Positions 34,461-43,163 of a stretch of 64,000 nucleotides of DNA are shown here, piece by piece; position 1 is the stretch's first letter; each line of letters starts with the position of its first letter. This DNA comes from Synechococcus sp. ATX 2A4. Lineage in GTDB: Bacteria; Cyanobacteriota; Cyanobacteriia; PCC-6307; Cyanobiaceae. A model generated the notes under the pieces. The model was not told the origin of the DNA, ran no database searches, and saw nothing but the letters and a program-made list of their open reading frames with translations. The position numbers were made by a program, and so were the translations under genes. Location of the stretch: NCBI RefSeq assembly GCF_024346375.1, contig NZ_JAGQCV010000013.1, forward strand, positions 1-64,000, given 5' to 3'.

Positions 34461-34982
34461 ATGAACACCACTGCATTCTTTGAAAAGCTCCAAGAGCTTG
34501 CTGAGTCTGATTCTGCGCTTGTGGCAACCTTGCGCCGATCAGCCTCGTATCCACCGGGCCTTTACCCTCCAGCCTTTCCTTACATCGAGCCTTCGCTGAT
34601 GGAGCTTGGGGAGCAGCGCCGCGCTACGGCCTATCTCGTTGCGGGGTGTTGGGCGTTGGCTGCACGCCGCGAAAAAGGAGCCCCCCTCAGGCTTCCGCTT
34701 GCTGTCAAGGCTTTGATGGTGAATCACCAGCAAGGCGGCAAAAGCCTCGAAGCTCGGTTCACCACCCTGCTCGATGCAGATCCTGATGAGCTGCCATGGC
34801 GTCTGCGCCATCTCACCTCCCAACTGGCGGCGGCCTCGATCGCTGTTGACTGGCCATCCCTGCTGGATGACCTCTGGCAGTGGGGCAGCGAGAAACGCTG
34901 GGTTCAGACGGCCTGGGCGCGCTTGTTCTGGTCGGCTTCTGCAACGAAAGCAAAAGCAAGTGTTAGGGCCAGCCGCAGCTGA
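34461..34982 (+). CDS. cse2: Cascade small subunit Cse2 (CasB/Cas11)
   Basis: A 173-aa all-helical small subunit that stabilises the R-loop. Family features are ALVATLRRSASYPPGLYPPAFPYIEP near the N-terminus, LGEQRRATAYLVAGCWALAARRE, and the basic C-terminal helices (LRHLTSQLAAASIAVDW, WAFARLFW-like WARLFW). The order and 48-bp gap after cas8e are as expected. The basic tail (KAKASVRASRS) may contact nucleic acid. Confidence 0.92.
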   Translation: MNTTAFFEKLQELAESDSALVATLRRSASYPPGLYPPAFPYIEPSLMELGEQRRATAYLVAGCWALAARREKGAPLRLPLAVKALMVNHQQGGKSLEARFTTLLDADPDELPWRLRHLTSQLAAASIAVDWPSLLDDLWQWGSEKRWVQTAWARLFWSASATKAKASVRASRS

Positions 34983-35023
34983 ATGCCTTGCATCGTCCCT
35001 CCATTCATTCGCAACCATCTCTC

Positions 35024-36160
35024 ATGACTCAGTTCGTTGAGCTTCACATCATTCAGAACTTCGCTCCCTCTTGCTTGAACCGAGACGATACGGGAGCACC
35101 GAAAGACGCCATGTTCGGTGGTTACCGGCGCAGCCGCATCTCCAGCCAGTGCCTGAAGAGGGCCTCTCGCCTTGCCTTCACGAGCCTCGGGCTCCTGAAC
35201 AAGGATGAGCTCGGCATCCGTACCAGAAACGTCGTGGCTTTGCTGGTGGAGAAACTGAAAGACAAGGGAATTGATGCCCCGCAGAAAGCGATTGAGCAGG
35301 CTCTTGCCATCGTTGAGCTCAAGGTGAAGAGCAAGCAAGACAAGGGATTCTTGGCGGATGATGATGGGCCTGCCAACAAAGAGGCCGTCTCGCAGACGGA
35401 ATACCTGCTGTTTCTCAGCAACACCTGCATTGATGAACTGGCAGGGGTGATCCAAGCCCATTACGAGCTGCTGGAGAGTGGCAAAAGTAGCCGGGAGGCC
35501 AAAAAGGCGATCGACGACTGCATTGGCTCGGCTTCTGCGGTTGATGTAGCGCTCTTTGGTCGCATGCTCGCTGATCGAAAAGAGCTGAACGTTGATGCTG
35601 CCGCGCAGGTTGCCCATGCCATCTCTACGCATCGGGTCGACCGGGAGTCCGACTTCTTCACGGCCGTGGATGATTGGACCGAGGATGATGAAGCTGATGC
35701 TGGGATGCTGGGCACCGTGGAGTTCAACTCTTCCTGCCAGTATCGGTATGCAGTGGTCAACCAAGATCAGCTCTCCAGAAATCTTGGTGGTGATGATCTG
35801 CTTGCCAGGAAGGGCTTGCTTGCCTTCCTGCGTGCAGCGATCATGGCCATTCCTTCTGGCCGGCAGAACACGTTTGCCGCACATAATCTCCCAGCCTTTA
35901 TCGGTATTGCCATCCACAATTCGCAGCCGATCAGTCTTGCTAATGCCTTTGAGCAGCCCGTTCGAGCAGACACCAAGCAGAGCCTCACTGCTGCGTCGGT
36001 TGCACGGCTTGAAACACATGCCAACCAGCTGAGCCAGGCCTTCGGTCTTGACCTTGGGCTCAAGGTGCTTGACCTCTCGGGTGCATGGAAAGGAGAAAGC
36101 CTCGCTTCCATGGAGGCATTGCTTGCTCAAGTGGAAGCAGAACTGGAGGCAGTGGCATGA
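35024..36160 (+). CDS. cas7e: Cascade backbone subunit Cas7e (Cse4/CasC)
   Basis: A 378-aa RAMP protein forming the six-copy Cascade backbone on crRNA. The start is ATG 35024 (MTQFVELHIIQNFAPSCLNR, then DDTGAPKDAMFGGYRRSRIS), the invariant Cse4 N-terminus; the frame opens earlier at 34988. SSQCLKRASRLAF, DVALFGRMLAD, and AHAISTHRVDRESDFFTAVDD with DEADAGMLGTVEFNSSCQYRY are family blocks. The stop overlaps the cas5e start (ATGA). Confidence 0.96.
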   Translation: MTQFVELHIIQNFAPSCLNRDDTGAPKDAMFGGYRRSRISSQCLKRASRLAFTSLGLLNKDELGIRTRNVVALLVEKLKDKGIDAPQKAIEQALAIVELKVKSKQDKGFLADDDGPANKEAVSQTEYLLFLSNTCIDELAGVIQAHYELLESGKSSREAKKAIDDCIGSASAVDVALFGRMLADRKELNVDAAAQVAHAISTHRVDRESDFFTAVDDWTEDDEADAGMLGTVEFNSSCQYRYAVVNQDQLSRNLGGDDLLARKGLLAFLRAAIMAIPSGRQNTFAAHNLPAFIGIAIHNSQPISLANAFEQPVRADTKQSLTAASVARLETHANQLSQAFGLDLGLKVLDLSGAWKGESLASMEALLAQVEAELEAVA

Positions 36161-36804
36161 ACGCGACACTGCTGATTCCCCTGGTTGGCCCCTTGCAGGC
36201 GTGGGGCCTCGACTCCCGTTTCGCCTTGCGCCAATCCGCCTCTGAGCCCAGCAAGAGTGGCGTCATTGGCCTCTGCTGCGCTGCCCTGGGCCGCGACCGC
36301 AGCGAGCCGATCGACGATCTTGCCGCTCTGCGTTTTGGTGTGCGCGTGGACCGGGAAGGCCGCTCCACCCGCGACTTTCACACGGCCATGAATGTGATCG
36401 GTGCCAGTGGCAGCGATCTGCGGACGGTTGTTTCCAACCGCTGGTATCTCGCCCATGCTGCCTTTCTGGCTGGACTGGAGGGACCATGCGACCTGCTTCG
36501 CAGCATCCACATGGCTCTCCAACAGCCGCATTGGCCGCTTGTTCTTGGCCGTAAGAGCTGTCCTCCGACCTGCCCGCCAGGAAGCGGAACAGTGCTGGAT
36601 CTTCCTTTGCAGGAGGCATTGCTGCAAGCGGTTCCCCTCGCTGACGGTTTGGAGCGTTATCGGCTCGTCCTGGAAGACCCTGAGGGGCCGCAAAGCCGGC
36701 CCGACCAGCCGATCGGACCGTTCGCAGAGCGTCGCTTTGGCAATCGGCGGGTGCGCGTCCTCTCCGCCGCCGTTCCTACCGCCTCGACAGGAGTGGATCG
36801 ATGA
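36157..36804 (+). CDS. cas5e: Cascade subunit Cas5e (CasD)
   Basis: A 215-aa RAMP protein that caps the 5' handle of crRNA. The N-terminus LLIPLVGPLQAWGLDSRFALR is diagnostic for Cas5e. GVIGLCCAALGRDRSEPIDDLAALRFGVRVDREG and FLAGLEGP follow, and VLGRKSCPPTCP is the thumb-region block. It overlaps cas7e and cas6e by 4 bp at each end, implying translational coupling. Confidence 0.95.
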   Translation: MNATLLIPLVGPLQAWGLDSRFALRQSASEPSKSGVIGLCCAALGRDRSEPIDDLAALRFGVRVDREGRSTRDFHTAMNVIGASGSDLRTVVSNRWYLAHAAFLAGLEGPCDLLRSIHMALQQPHWPLVLGRKSCPPTCPPGSGTVLDLPLQEALLQAVPLADGLERYRLVLEDPEGPQSRPDQPIGPFAERRFGNRRVRVLSAAVPTASTGVDR

Positions 36805-37466
36805 GCTTGATCCTCAGCCGACTCCGGCTGAATGTGGGCCAGCGCGACGTTCGCCGGGATCTTGGCAATCCCTATGACATGCACCGCACGTTGGTGCGCG
36901 CCTTTGCGGATAGCCCGGAGTCAGAGGTGCGCCCCTTTCTTTGGCGGCTTGAGCCAGGCCGTGAGGCACAACCACCCGAGGTCCTGGTGCAATCTGAAAG
37001 TGAGCCGAAATGGGGCCAGTTGCCCCTGAACTACCTGATCGAGCAGGAGGCCCGTTCCTGGTCACCAGAGGAGGTGCTGCGGCAGGGGCGGCGGCTGCGG
37101 TTCCGTCTTCGCGCGAACCCAACGGTTTGTCGGGTCCCTCCAGCCCCTGAAAACCAAGAGAGCCCGGTCTCAGTCGCGCGAGGCAACCGCAAACGCCTTG
37201 GACTGTGGAAAGAAGAGGAGCAGCTCGCCTGGATGGAACGCCAGGCCGCCAAGCTCGGTCTGGCTTCTGTCGCCGCTGTTGTGAGCAGCTCTGCGAGGCT
37301 TCGGTGCAGGCGCGGTGGCGGGGTGCTGACGGTCGCAGCCGCCCTCTTTGAAGGGCAGGCTGTGATTGCTGACCCAACTGCGCTGGCCGCTGGCATCCGC
37401 CAGGGCGTGGGCCATGCGCGATTGCTTGGCCTCGGTCTGGTGTCGGTGGCTCCGATCCGCAGCTGA
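36801..37466 (+). CDS. cas6e: crRNA endoribonuclease Cas6e (Cse3/CasE)
   Basis: A 221-aa enzyme that cleaves the pre-crRNA below the repeat hairpin. The catalytic His is in NPYDMHRTL (H28). Other features are LWRLEPG, the VCRVP strand region, RGNRKRLGLWKEEEQLAWMERQAAKLG, and the C-terminal glycine-rich loop GIRQGVGHARLLGLGLVSVAP. It cleaves repeats of the adjacent array, whose CCCC/GGGG hairpin is short and interrupted by a mismatch. One base overlaps with cas1 (TGATG). Confidence 0.95.
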   Translation: MSLILSRLRLNVGQRDVRRDLGNPYDMHRTLVRAFADSPESEVRPFLWRLEPGREAQPPEVLVQSESEPKWGQLPLNYLIEQEARSWSPEEVLRQGRRLRFRLRANPTVCRVPPAPENQESPVSVARGNRKRLGLWKEEEQLAWMERQAAKLGLASVAAVVSSSARLRCRRGGGVLTVAAALFEGQAVIADPTALAAGIRQGVGHARLLGLGLVSVAPIRS

Positions 37467-38392
37467 TGGCCAATCCGAATCTGCGAGCGCTCGCTCGCTA
37501 CACGGACAGCCTCAGCCACGTGTACCTGGAGCATGCCGTGATCGAACGGGAAGATCACTCGATTGCTGCATTCACACCAGACGGAAGGATCACCCTTCCT
37601 GCTGCGAATCTCAGTTGTGTGATCCTTGGCCCTGGCACCCGCATTACGCATGCTGCCATCAAGGTGTTGGCAGACTGCGGCAGCGTTGTGGCGTGGACCG
37701 GTGGCGATGGCCTTCAGTTCTATGCCTGCGGCCAGGCAAAGACGCGCTTGAGCACCGGCATTGAGCTTCAGGCTCACCATTGGGCCGATCCTGCCCGACA
37801 CCTTGCCGTTGTGCGCCGGATGTACACGGCACGTTTTACTGATCCACTGCCTGCCGGCCTCAGCCTTCAGCAGATCAGGGGGAAAGAAGGTGTTCGTGTG
37901 CGCGACACCTACTATCGGCTCGCTAAGCAGTTTGGCGTCCCCTGGGTGGGTCGGCGCTATGAGCGGGCCGCATGGGAATCGGCAGACCCTGTGAACAAGG
38001 CACTCTCCGCCGCCAATGCAGCGCTATATGCCATCGTTCTGGCTGGACTGCACTCTCTTGGTTACAGCCCATCTCTGGGGTTCATTCACACCGGCAAGCA
38101 GTTGTCCTTCGTTTATGACGTTGCTGATCTTGTCAAGACCGAAACCAGTTTTCCGGCAGCCTTTGAAGCCGCCAGTGGTGGTGCTGAAAGTGTGGAATCA
38201 AGAGCCCGTCGCATCCTGCGGGATCGCTGTTGCCATGAGCGGATTCAGGATCGGCTCACGCGGCTGATCCCTGGATTGTTTCAAGCTCTGCCAGAGGATG
38301 CGGCAATCGCCACTTCTGAAAAAGTCACTGAGATCTGGGACCCAACAGGGAACCTATGCGGAGGTGTACAACATGCTCGTGATGATTCTTGA
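37466..38392 (+). CDS. cas1: CRISPR integrase Cas1 (type I-E)
   Basis: A 308-aa metal-dependent integrase for spacer acquisition. The metal ligands of the family are present: Glu in LQQIRGKEGVRVRDTYYRLA, His in LGFIHTGKQLSFVYDVADLVK, and the Asp pair in the same block (YDVAD). The N-terminal beta domain (VYLEHAVIEREDHSIAAF) is complete. With Cas2e it should form an active adaptation complex. The last 20 bp overlap cas2. Confidence 0.97.
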   Translation: MANPNLRALARYTDSLSHVYLEHAVIEREDHSIAAFTPDGRITLPAANLSCVILGPGTRITHAAIKVLADCGSVVAWTGGDGLQFYACGQAKTRLSTGIELQAHHWADPARHLAVVRRMYTARFTDPLPAGLSLQQIRGKEGVRVRDTYYRLAKQFGVPWVGRRYERAAWESADPVNKALSAANAALYAIVLAGLHSLGYSPSLGFIHTGKQLSFVYDVADLVKTETSFPAAFEAASGGAESVESRARRILRDRCCHERIQDRLTRLIPGLFQALPEDAAIATSEKVTEIWDPTGNLCGGVQHARDDS

Positions 38393-38747
38393 GTCGGTTC
38401 CCACGGTTCTCCGTGGCGAATTGAGCCGCTGGCTGACTCCGGTCGGCTCTGGTGTCCATGTGGGCCGGGTGTCTGCGCTCGTGCGCGAGGAGCTTTGGAC
38501 ATTGGCGGTCAGCAAGGTGCGCTCCGGACGAGTGATCCAGATCTGGAGCCGCCGCGGTGAGCCTGGTTATGACCTTCGGGTGCATGGCCTGGTCTCCTCC
38601 ACCCTTCTGGACCTTGAAGGAATCCCGATGATCGCCATCAAGGACGCTGCATGGCGGGAGGCTTGCGCTCGGTTTCGGCTCCATGCCAGCTCCTCCACTG
38701 AGGTGGAGGGAGACTTCGGGGGCAATAACGAGTCTCAAAGCCAGTAG
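38373..38747 (+). CDS. cas2: Cas2e with C-terminal extension
   Basis: A 124-aa Cas1 partner. Start ATG 38373 (MLVMILESVPTVLRGELSRW) gives the Cas2e ferredoxin-like fold, with GVHVGRVSALVREELW and GYDLRVHGLVSSTLLDLEGIPMIAI. The core is complete by about residue 95. The remaining 30 residues (RFRLHASSSTEVEGDFGGNN region) are hydrophilic. The stop is only 9 bp before the first CRISPR repeat, so these 3' codons occupy the place of the leader. Confidence 0.93.
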   Translation: MLVMILESVPTVLRGELSRWLTPVGSGVHVGRVSALVREELWTLAVSKVRSGRVIQIWSRRGEPGYDLRVHGLVSSTLLDLEGIPMIAIKDAAWREACARFRLHASSSTEVEGDFGGNNESQSQ

Positions 38748-38756
38748 GGTCCAAGT
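38640..38756 (+). promoter_or_regulatory. Putative CRISPR leader overlapping the cas2 3' end
   Basis: Degenerate repeats lie at the far (41-kb) end of the array, so the leader should be on this side, yet only 9 non-coding bp precede repeat 1. The region contains a perfect CTCCAC-TGAG-GTGGAG hairpin (38693-38708). The leader role is inferred. Confidence 0.4.
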
Positions 38757-41090
38757 GTTTTCCCCTCACACGCGGGGATGGACCGCACGTCACCGCCGAA
38801 CGATTGGCGCGAATTGCGTTTTCCCCTCACACGCGGGGATGGACCGGCATGGCTGGCGTTCACAGGGGCCCTGAACGCGTTTTCCCCTCACACGCGGGGA
38901 TGGACCGGGGATGGATCTGCCACTGGGCGGCACGTTTTCCAGTTTTCCCCTCACACGCGGGGATGGACCGCGCGAGCCAGCATCGCCCAAGCGGGCAATA
39001 CCAGTTTTCCCCTCACACTCGGGGATGGACCGATCAAGCTCACGCTGAGAGCGCAACACATTTTCCGTTTTCCCCTCACACGCGGGGATGGACCGCGCTA
39101 CTGCGACTCCGGCGAGCAACCCGGCGCAAGTTTTCCCCTCACACGCGGGGATGGACCGCTTTAGCTTCCCCTATTGACGGTTTAACAGAAAAGTTTTCCC
39201 CTCACACGCGGGGATGGACCGGACTTCCCCACCGCCACCCTGGATGACATCAGGGTTTTCCCCTCACACGCGGGGATGGACCGCTGTCGGCCCCCGCCGG
39301 GGGCCCCTCCGCCTTCGTTTTCCCCTCACACGCGGGGATGGACCGCGCGTACGGACGCCACGGATGCCCGAGCCGCTGCGTTTTCCCCTCACACGCGGGG
39401 ATGGACCGATCAAACGCCCTGCCGACGTGCTCTCTGAAGGCGAGTTTTCCCCTCACACGCGGGGATGGACCGTCCATGCGCTTGCTGAGGCTGTCAAGCA
39501 ACCAGGTTTTCCCCTCACACGCGGGGATGGACCGGTCATACCCCACGCGAGGCTCAGGCTCCCCCCGGTTTTCCCCTCACACGCGGGGATGGACCGGTCG
39601 GTAACACCCCAACCCAAGGTGGTATCAAGCGTTTTCCCCTCACACGCGGGGATGGACCGGCCGATACGGCTGGACTTCATGAGAGCACTTGCGTTTTCCC
39701 CTCACACGCGGGGATGGACCGGTGGAAGACCTGTGTTCCCTTGTGGCGCAGGATCGTTTTCCCCTCACACGCGGGGATGGACCGGTGGAGGCAGGCAGAC
39801 CCCCGCTGGATTTCAGCCGTTTTCCCCTCACACGCGGGGATGGACCGTAAAACGGCTTGCCTTGCGCTCGCAGAACGGCGGTTTTCCCCTCACACGCGGG
39901 GATGGACCGCCGATGCCGCTATCAAGCAATGGGAAGCGCGAAGTTTTCCCCTCACACGCGGGGATGGACCGCTCGTTTGACGTTCCGCCCGGCAGCCCCA
40001 TGCGTTTTCCCCTCACACGCGGGGATGGACCGCGCTCGCGTTGCTTGTGTTGCGCAGGCTGAGGCGTTTTCCCCTCACACGCGGGGATGGACCGACGGTC
40101 AACGAGCGCGGCAACGCGCTGGCGGAGTTTTCCCCTCACACGCGGGGATGGACCGACCATCAGGCGCTTGGGTTCCTGGGCCATAAAGTTTTCCCCTCAC
40201 ACGCGGGGATGGACCGCTCATGATGCTGGCGTTGCTGGTTCAACCGCAACGTTTTCCCCTCACACGCGGGGATGGACCGGCCTGCGGGGTGTCGGTGAGC
40301 AGCATCAGAGCCGTTTTCCCCTCACACGCGGGGATGGACCGGCCTGACCGCTGAACAACTGGCTGAAGGAGCTGGGTTTTCCCCTCACACGCGGGGATGG
40401 ACCGCAATCAGGACCGGATCGGGCAACTCCAGGATGAGTTTTCCCCTCACACGCGGGGATGGACCGGTCTATGCCGATGCGGTGGCGAAGTCGGAAGCCG
40501 GTTTTCCCCTCACACGCGGGGATGGACCGGCGTGAGCCGTTCACAGTTCAGCATCGCCCGCGTTTTCCCCTCACACGCGGGGATGGACCGAACGGGGGCA
40601 TCATCCCGCCCAGGCCATGGACTGTTTTCCCCTCACACGCGGGGATGGACCGGGCGAGCATCTGCTGCAAGGCGCCGCGCTGGCCCGTTTTCCCCTCACA
40701 CGCGGGGATGGACCGTCGAGGGATCAAATGCGCGCAGCTTCTCCTGCGTTTTCCCCTCACACGCGGGGATGGACCGTACAAGCGGGACAAGAGCGGGAGG
40801 TTTGCCGGTGGTTTTCCCCTCACACGCGGGGATGGACCGAACTTCGCCGCATCGATCAGGTGCCAGCGGTTCGATTTCCCCTCACACGCGGGGATGGACC
40901 GCGGTGCTGCTGACTGGCGCGCAGCACTTGGGCGATGAGTTTTCCCCTCAAACGCGGGGATGGATCGCACGTCAGCACCGAAGGCTGGGAAGGCTTCGCG
41001 TTTTCCCCTCACACGAGGGGATGGACCGCTCAACGGGATCGCCACCGGAGCCACCGCCAACGTTTTTCCCTCACACGCGGGGATGCACCG
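38757..41090 (+). CRISPR. Type I-E CRISPR array, 38 repeats and 37 spacers
   Basis: The repeat is 29 nt, starting GTTTTCCCCTCACACG and ending CGGGGATGGACCG, with a CCCC/GGGG hairpin and the ACCG-type 3' handle of I-E systems. I placed 38 copies by hand. Spacers are 32-35 nt, with one of 37 nt, mostly 33-34, so slightly longer and more variable than the canonical 32. Repeat 5 (39004) has ACTC for ACGC. Repeats 35-38 (40873, 40939, 41000, 41062) each carry one or two changes, marking the leader-distal end. The cas genes lie immediately upstream on the same strand. Confidence 0.98.
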
Positions 41091-41406
41091 ATTGCACGCT
41101 TCTTCGGGTACAGCTCCGCGACGTGTTTTGCCTGCAAGGGCGGAAATGGCTTCCTAGCAATACTGAACCACCTACCCAGGATGCGGTCTGGTGCAAAAAG
41201 CCAGTGACTGCTCTGTCTGGAGCGGACTCGACTCTGGCAGGACCGGCGAACCCCACCCCGATGATCCAGCGGCACCCCATCGACCTTCACTTGGCTCAGG
41301 GGATGGGGGCAGCAACCGGCAAGGGCTGACGCGAGGACCTGAAGGTCCCCCCTGCCTGAGTTGCTGCAGCCGCTGGTTGGGGACGGTGTTCTACGCCGTT
41401 CCTGCC
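41091..41406. other. Stretch downstream of the array
   Basis: I see no gene, no further repeat copy and no strong terminator in these roughly 315 bp. Confidence 0.5.
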
Positions 41407-41655
41407 ATGGAGCCGACTCCACTCCAACCTGCAACTACCGACGCCCAGCTGGCCACCACGATCGAGGCCTGGCAGGTTGCCTGTGCCCAGGGCTGGCAGG
41501 AGCCTGAGCCGGAGTGCCTGCAGGCTGAACTCTCCCTGCCTGCTGCCGACCAGGGCCTGCTGGGTTCGGCCTGGGATAGCTGGTCCTCCAACCCCTATCT
41601 GGATCGCCAGCAGGTGGAAGAGCAACCGGGCTTCTATCCCTTTGAGGCGCCCTGA
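41407..41655 (+). CDS. Small acidic hypothetical protein
   Basis: An 82-aa product from ATG 41407 (MEPTPLQPATTDAQLATTIEA). It is acidic and rich in Gln, Glu and Trp (WQVACAQGWQEPEPECLQAEL, AWDSWSSNPYLDRQQVEEQP). The frame is open upstream to 41191, but that part looks non-coding. It has no known domain. It is the first of several small genes between the array and the sigma-like gene. Confidence 0.55.
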   Translation: MEPTPLQPATTDAQLATTIEAWQVACAQGWQEPEPECLQAELSLPAADQGLLGSAWDSWSSNPYLDRQQVEEQPGFYPFEAP

Positions 41656-41752
41656 CGCGGCAGTTTCATGACCGCTGCGCCAGACACCGCAGACCGTAAC
41701 CCGGTGGGCAGGTCTGTTCTTTGGCTGCGCCTTTGGGTCTGCGGCCAGGTCC

Positions 41753-41788
41753 GTCAAGGGCGTTGCAAGGGCCTGCGGCCCCCTTGAC
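41753..41788 (+). terminator. Hairpin downstream of the small acidic gene
   Basis: GTCAAGGG/CCCTTGAC outer stem with an inner GGGCC-TGC-GGCCC. No T tract follows, so it may be a terminator or a processed 3' structure. Confidence 0.4.
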
Positions 41789-41835
41789 AAACCCGACCCC
41801 GGGTTTCGGGAGCGGTGTTCTTTGGCGCCTCAGCC

Positions 41836-42000
41836 ATGAAAAGCCGCTTGTACAAGATCACCTGCTGGAAGTGGCTTTACCGCCACACGCGTCAGCTGCG
41901 CTGGTTGGTGGGGCTGGCCTGGCCTCTGCATCAACTGCCGCGCAAGCTGGCGATCGAGCTGGAGCTGCGGCGCCGTGAACGCAGCTGGGAGCTGCACTGA
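41836..42000 (+). CDS. Small basic hypothetical protein
   Basis: A 54-aa product from ATG 41836, strongly basic and Trp-rich (KSRLYKITCWKWLYRHTRQL, then RWLVGLAWPLHQLPRKL, ending RRRERSWELH). It might bind nucleic acid or associate with membrane. A hairpin with a short T run follows at once. Small size keeps confidence low. Confidence 0.4.
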   Translation: MKSRLYKITCWKWLYRHTRQLRWLVGLAWPLHQLPRKLAIELELRRRERSWELH

Positions 42001-42006
42001 CGCCTG

Positions 42007-42024
42007 AGGGGCTGCGGCCCCTTT
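42007..42024 (+). terminator. Short hairpin terminator
   Basis: AGGGGC-TGCG-GCCCCT followed by TT, seven bases after the stop of the small basic gene. Confidence 0.5.
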
Positions 42025-42093
42025 CCCTCTCCCTAATGTGAAACGTGCTGCTCGTCGAGCAGCGCCTGGAGGTTCCCAGCGCCTGCGATGCCG

Positions 42094-42329
42094 GCTCCAC
42101 CCGCTCGCGCCTGCTCGGGGTTGCGCTGCGCCCGCCCGTGGCGCGGGTGGGTGTTGCTGGGAAGGGTGAAGAGAGTGCCTATCGAGGTCGCCTCCGGCTC
42201 AGTTTTCGCTGTCGCCAAGGCTTGATTTCAACCGGAGGGGATCTGTTGGATGACCCCAGCCTGCGGGCTGCGCTCCACCCGCTCGCGCCTGCTCGGGGTT
42301 GCGCTGCGCCCGCCCGTGGCGCGGGTGGG
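42094..42329. repeat. Two 58-bp perfect direct repeats, 178 bp apart
   Basis: Copies lie at 42094-42151 and 42272-42329. Each begins GCTCCACCCGCTCGCGCC and ends GTGGCGCGGGTGGG, and contains 8-bp terminal inverted repeats, CCACCCGC and GCGGGTGG. Similarity continues for a few bases past one mismatch (GTTGCTG). The flanking stretch (42001-42596) holds no convincing gene. The copies look like a REP- or MITE-like element, or a duplicated regulatory RNA hairpin. Confidence 0.8.
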
Positions 42330-42596
42330 GGTTGCTGCTGGAGGCAGGGCTGGAGCTGGTTGAACTGTCCAGCAGGCCGCAGCTGCTGAGCTCAGCGGTC
42401 GGGTCGTTGTCACTCCCCGGTGGGTTTCAGCGCCTTGGCAGCGCGATGGCTCGGGCGGTGGTCTGTCGGGTTCACATCTCGGGGTCTTGCTGGCGCGGCA
42501 CGCGGGGCGAGAGGCGTCGTGGCGGTGGCTTGGTCTTCCCCCGATTTTCCCTACGCGGTGCTGCGGGTTGGGGGGGCGTCCTGCGTCCCCACCACG

Positions 42597-43163
42597 ATGC
42601 GCCCTCTCTCTCAACGCGACCAGCTTGTGCACCAATACCTTTCCCTCGCGGGTGCCCTGGCCTATCAGTACCACCGCCGCTACGCCAACTTGATCGAGGC
42701 CGATGAGGCGCGCAGTGTGGCCCAGCTGGAGCTGGTGAGGGCCTGCGGCCGCATCAAGGACCACAGCACGGCAGCGGCCTATCTCAAGCGCTGCATCCAA
42801 GGCGCTCTGGCCCACTGGCTCAGAGATCGGGCCCTGATGGTGCGCCTGCCGAAGAACGCTCGCGGAGAAGCCCACTGGACCCATCAGAGCCTCGATCAGG
42901 TCCACCCTGAAAGCGGCAGCAGCTGGCTCGATGGCCTGGCCAGCCCAGACAACACGTCTGCCGAAACGGCAGAAGCGCGGGACCTGGGGCTGGAGGCCAT
43001 GGTCGATCAGCTGCCCACCGCTCAGGCAGCGGCCCTGAGGCTCACGGTGATGGAGGGGCTCGGTCTCCGCGCGGCCGGCAGGCGACTCGGCATCAGCCCG
43101 ATGACCGTGCTGCGGGCCCAGAAGAAGGCGCTGGCCACCCTGCGGGAGCAGGTTTCGGCCTGA
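42597..43163 (+). CDS. Sigma-70-like DNA-binding protein
   Basis: A 188-aa product from ATG 42597 (MRPLSQRDQLVHQYLSLAGA); open sequence back to 42420 is of poor quality. The N-terminal part resembles sigma region 2 (YLSLAGALAYQYHRRYANLIEADE, then RSVAQLELVRACGRI). The C-terminus is a region-4-type helix-turn-helix (LPTAQAAALRLTVMEGLGLR, then AAGRRLGISPMTVLRAQKKALATL). Region 3 is missing. It could act as an alternative sigma factor or an element-specific transcription regulator. Confidence 0.75.
   Translation: MRPLSQRDQLVHQYLSLAGALAYQYHRRYANLIEADEARSVAQLELVRACGRIKDHSTAAAYLKRCIQGALAHWLRDRALMVRLPKNARGEAHWTHQSLDQVHPESGSSWLDGLASPDNTSAETAEARDLGLEAMVDQLPTAQAAALRLTVMEGLGLRAAGRRLGISPMTVLRAQKKALATLREQVSA

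Noticed and set aside
38683-41329. Long open frames across the CRISPR array with repeated FPLTRGDGP, FSPHTRGWT or VFPSHAGMD motifs
   Set aside because: They are translations of the 29-nt repeats in three frames, not proteins; the same holds for the minus-strand frames (SIPACEGKT, GPSPRVRGK).
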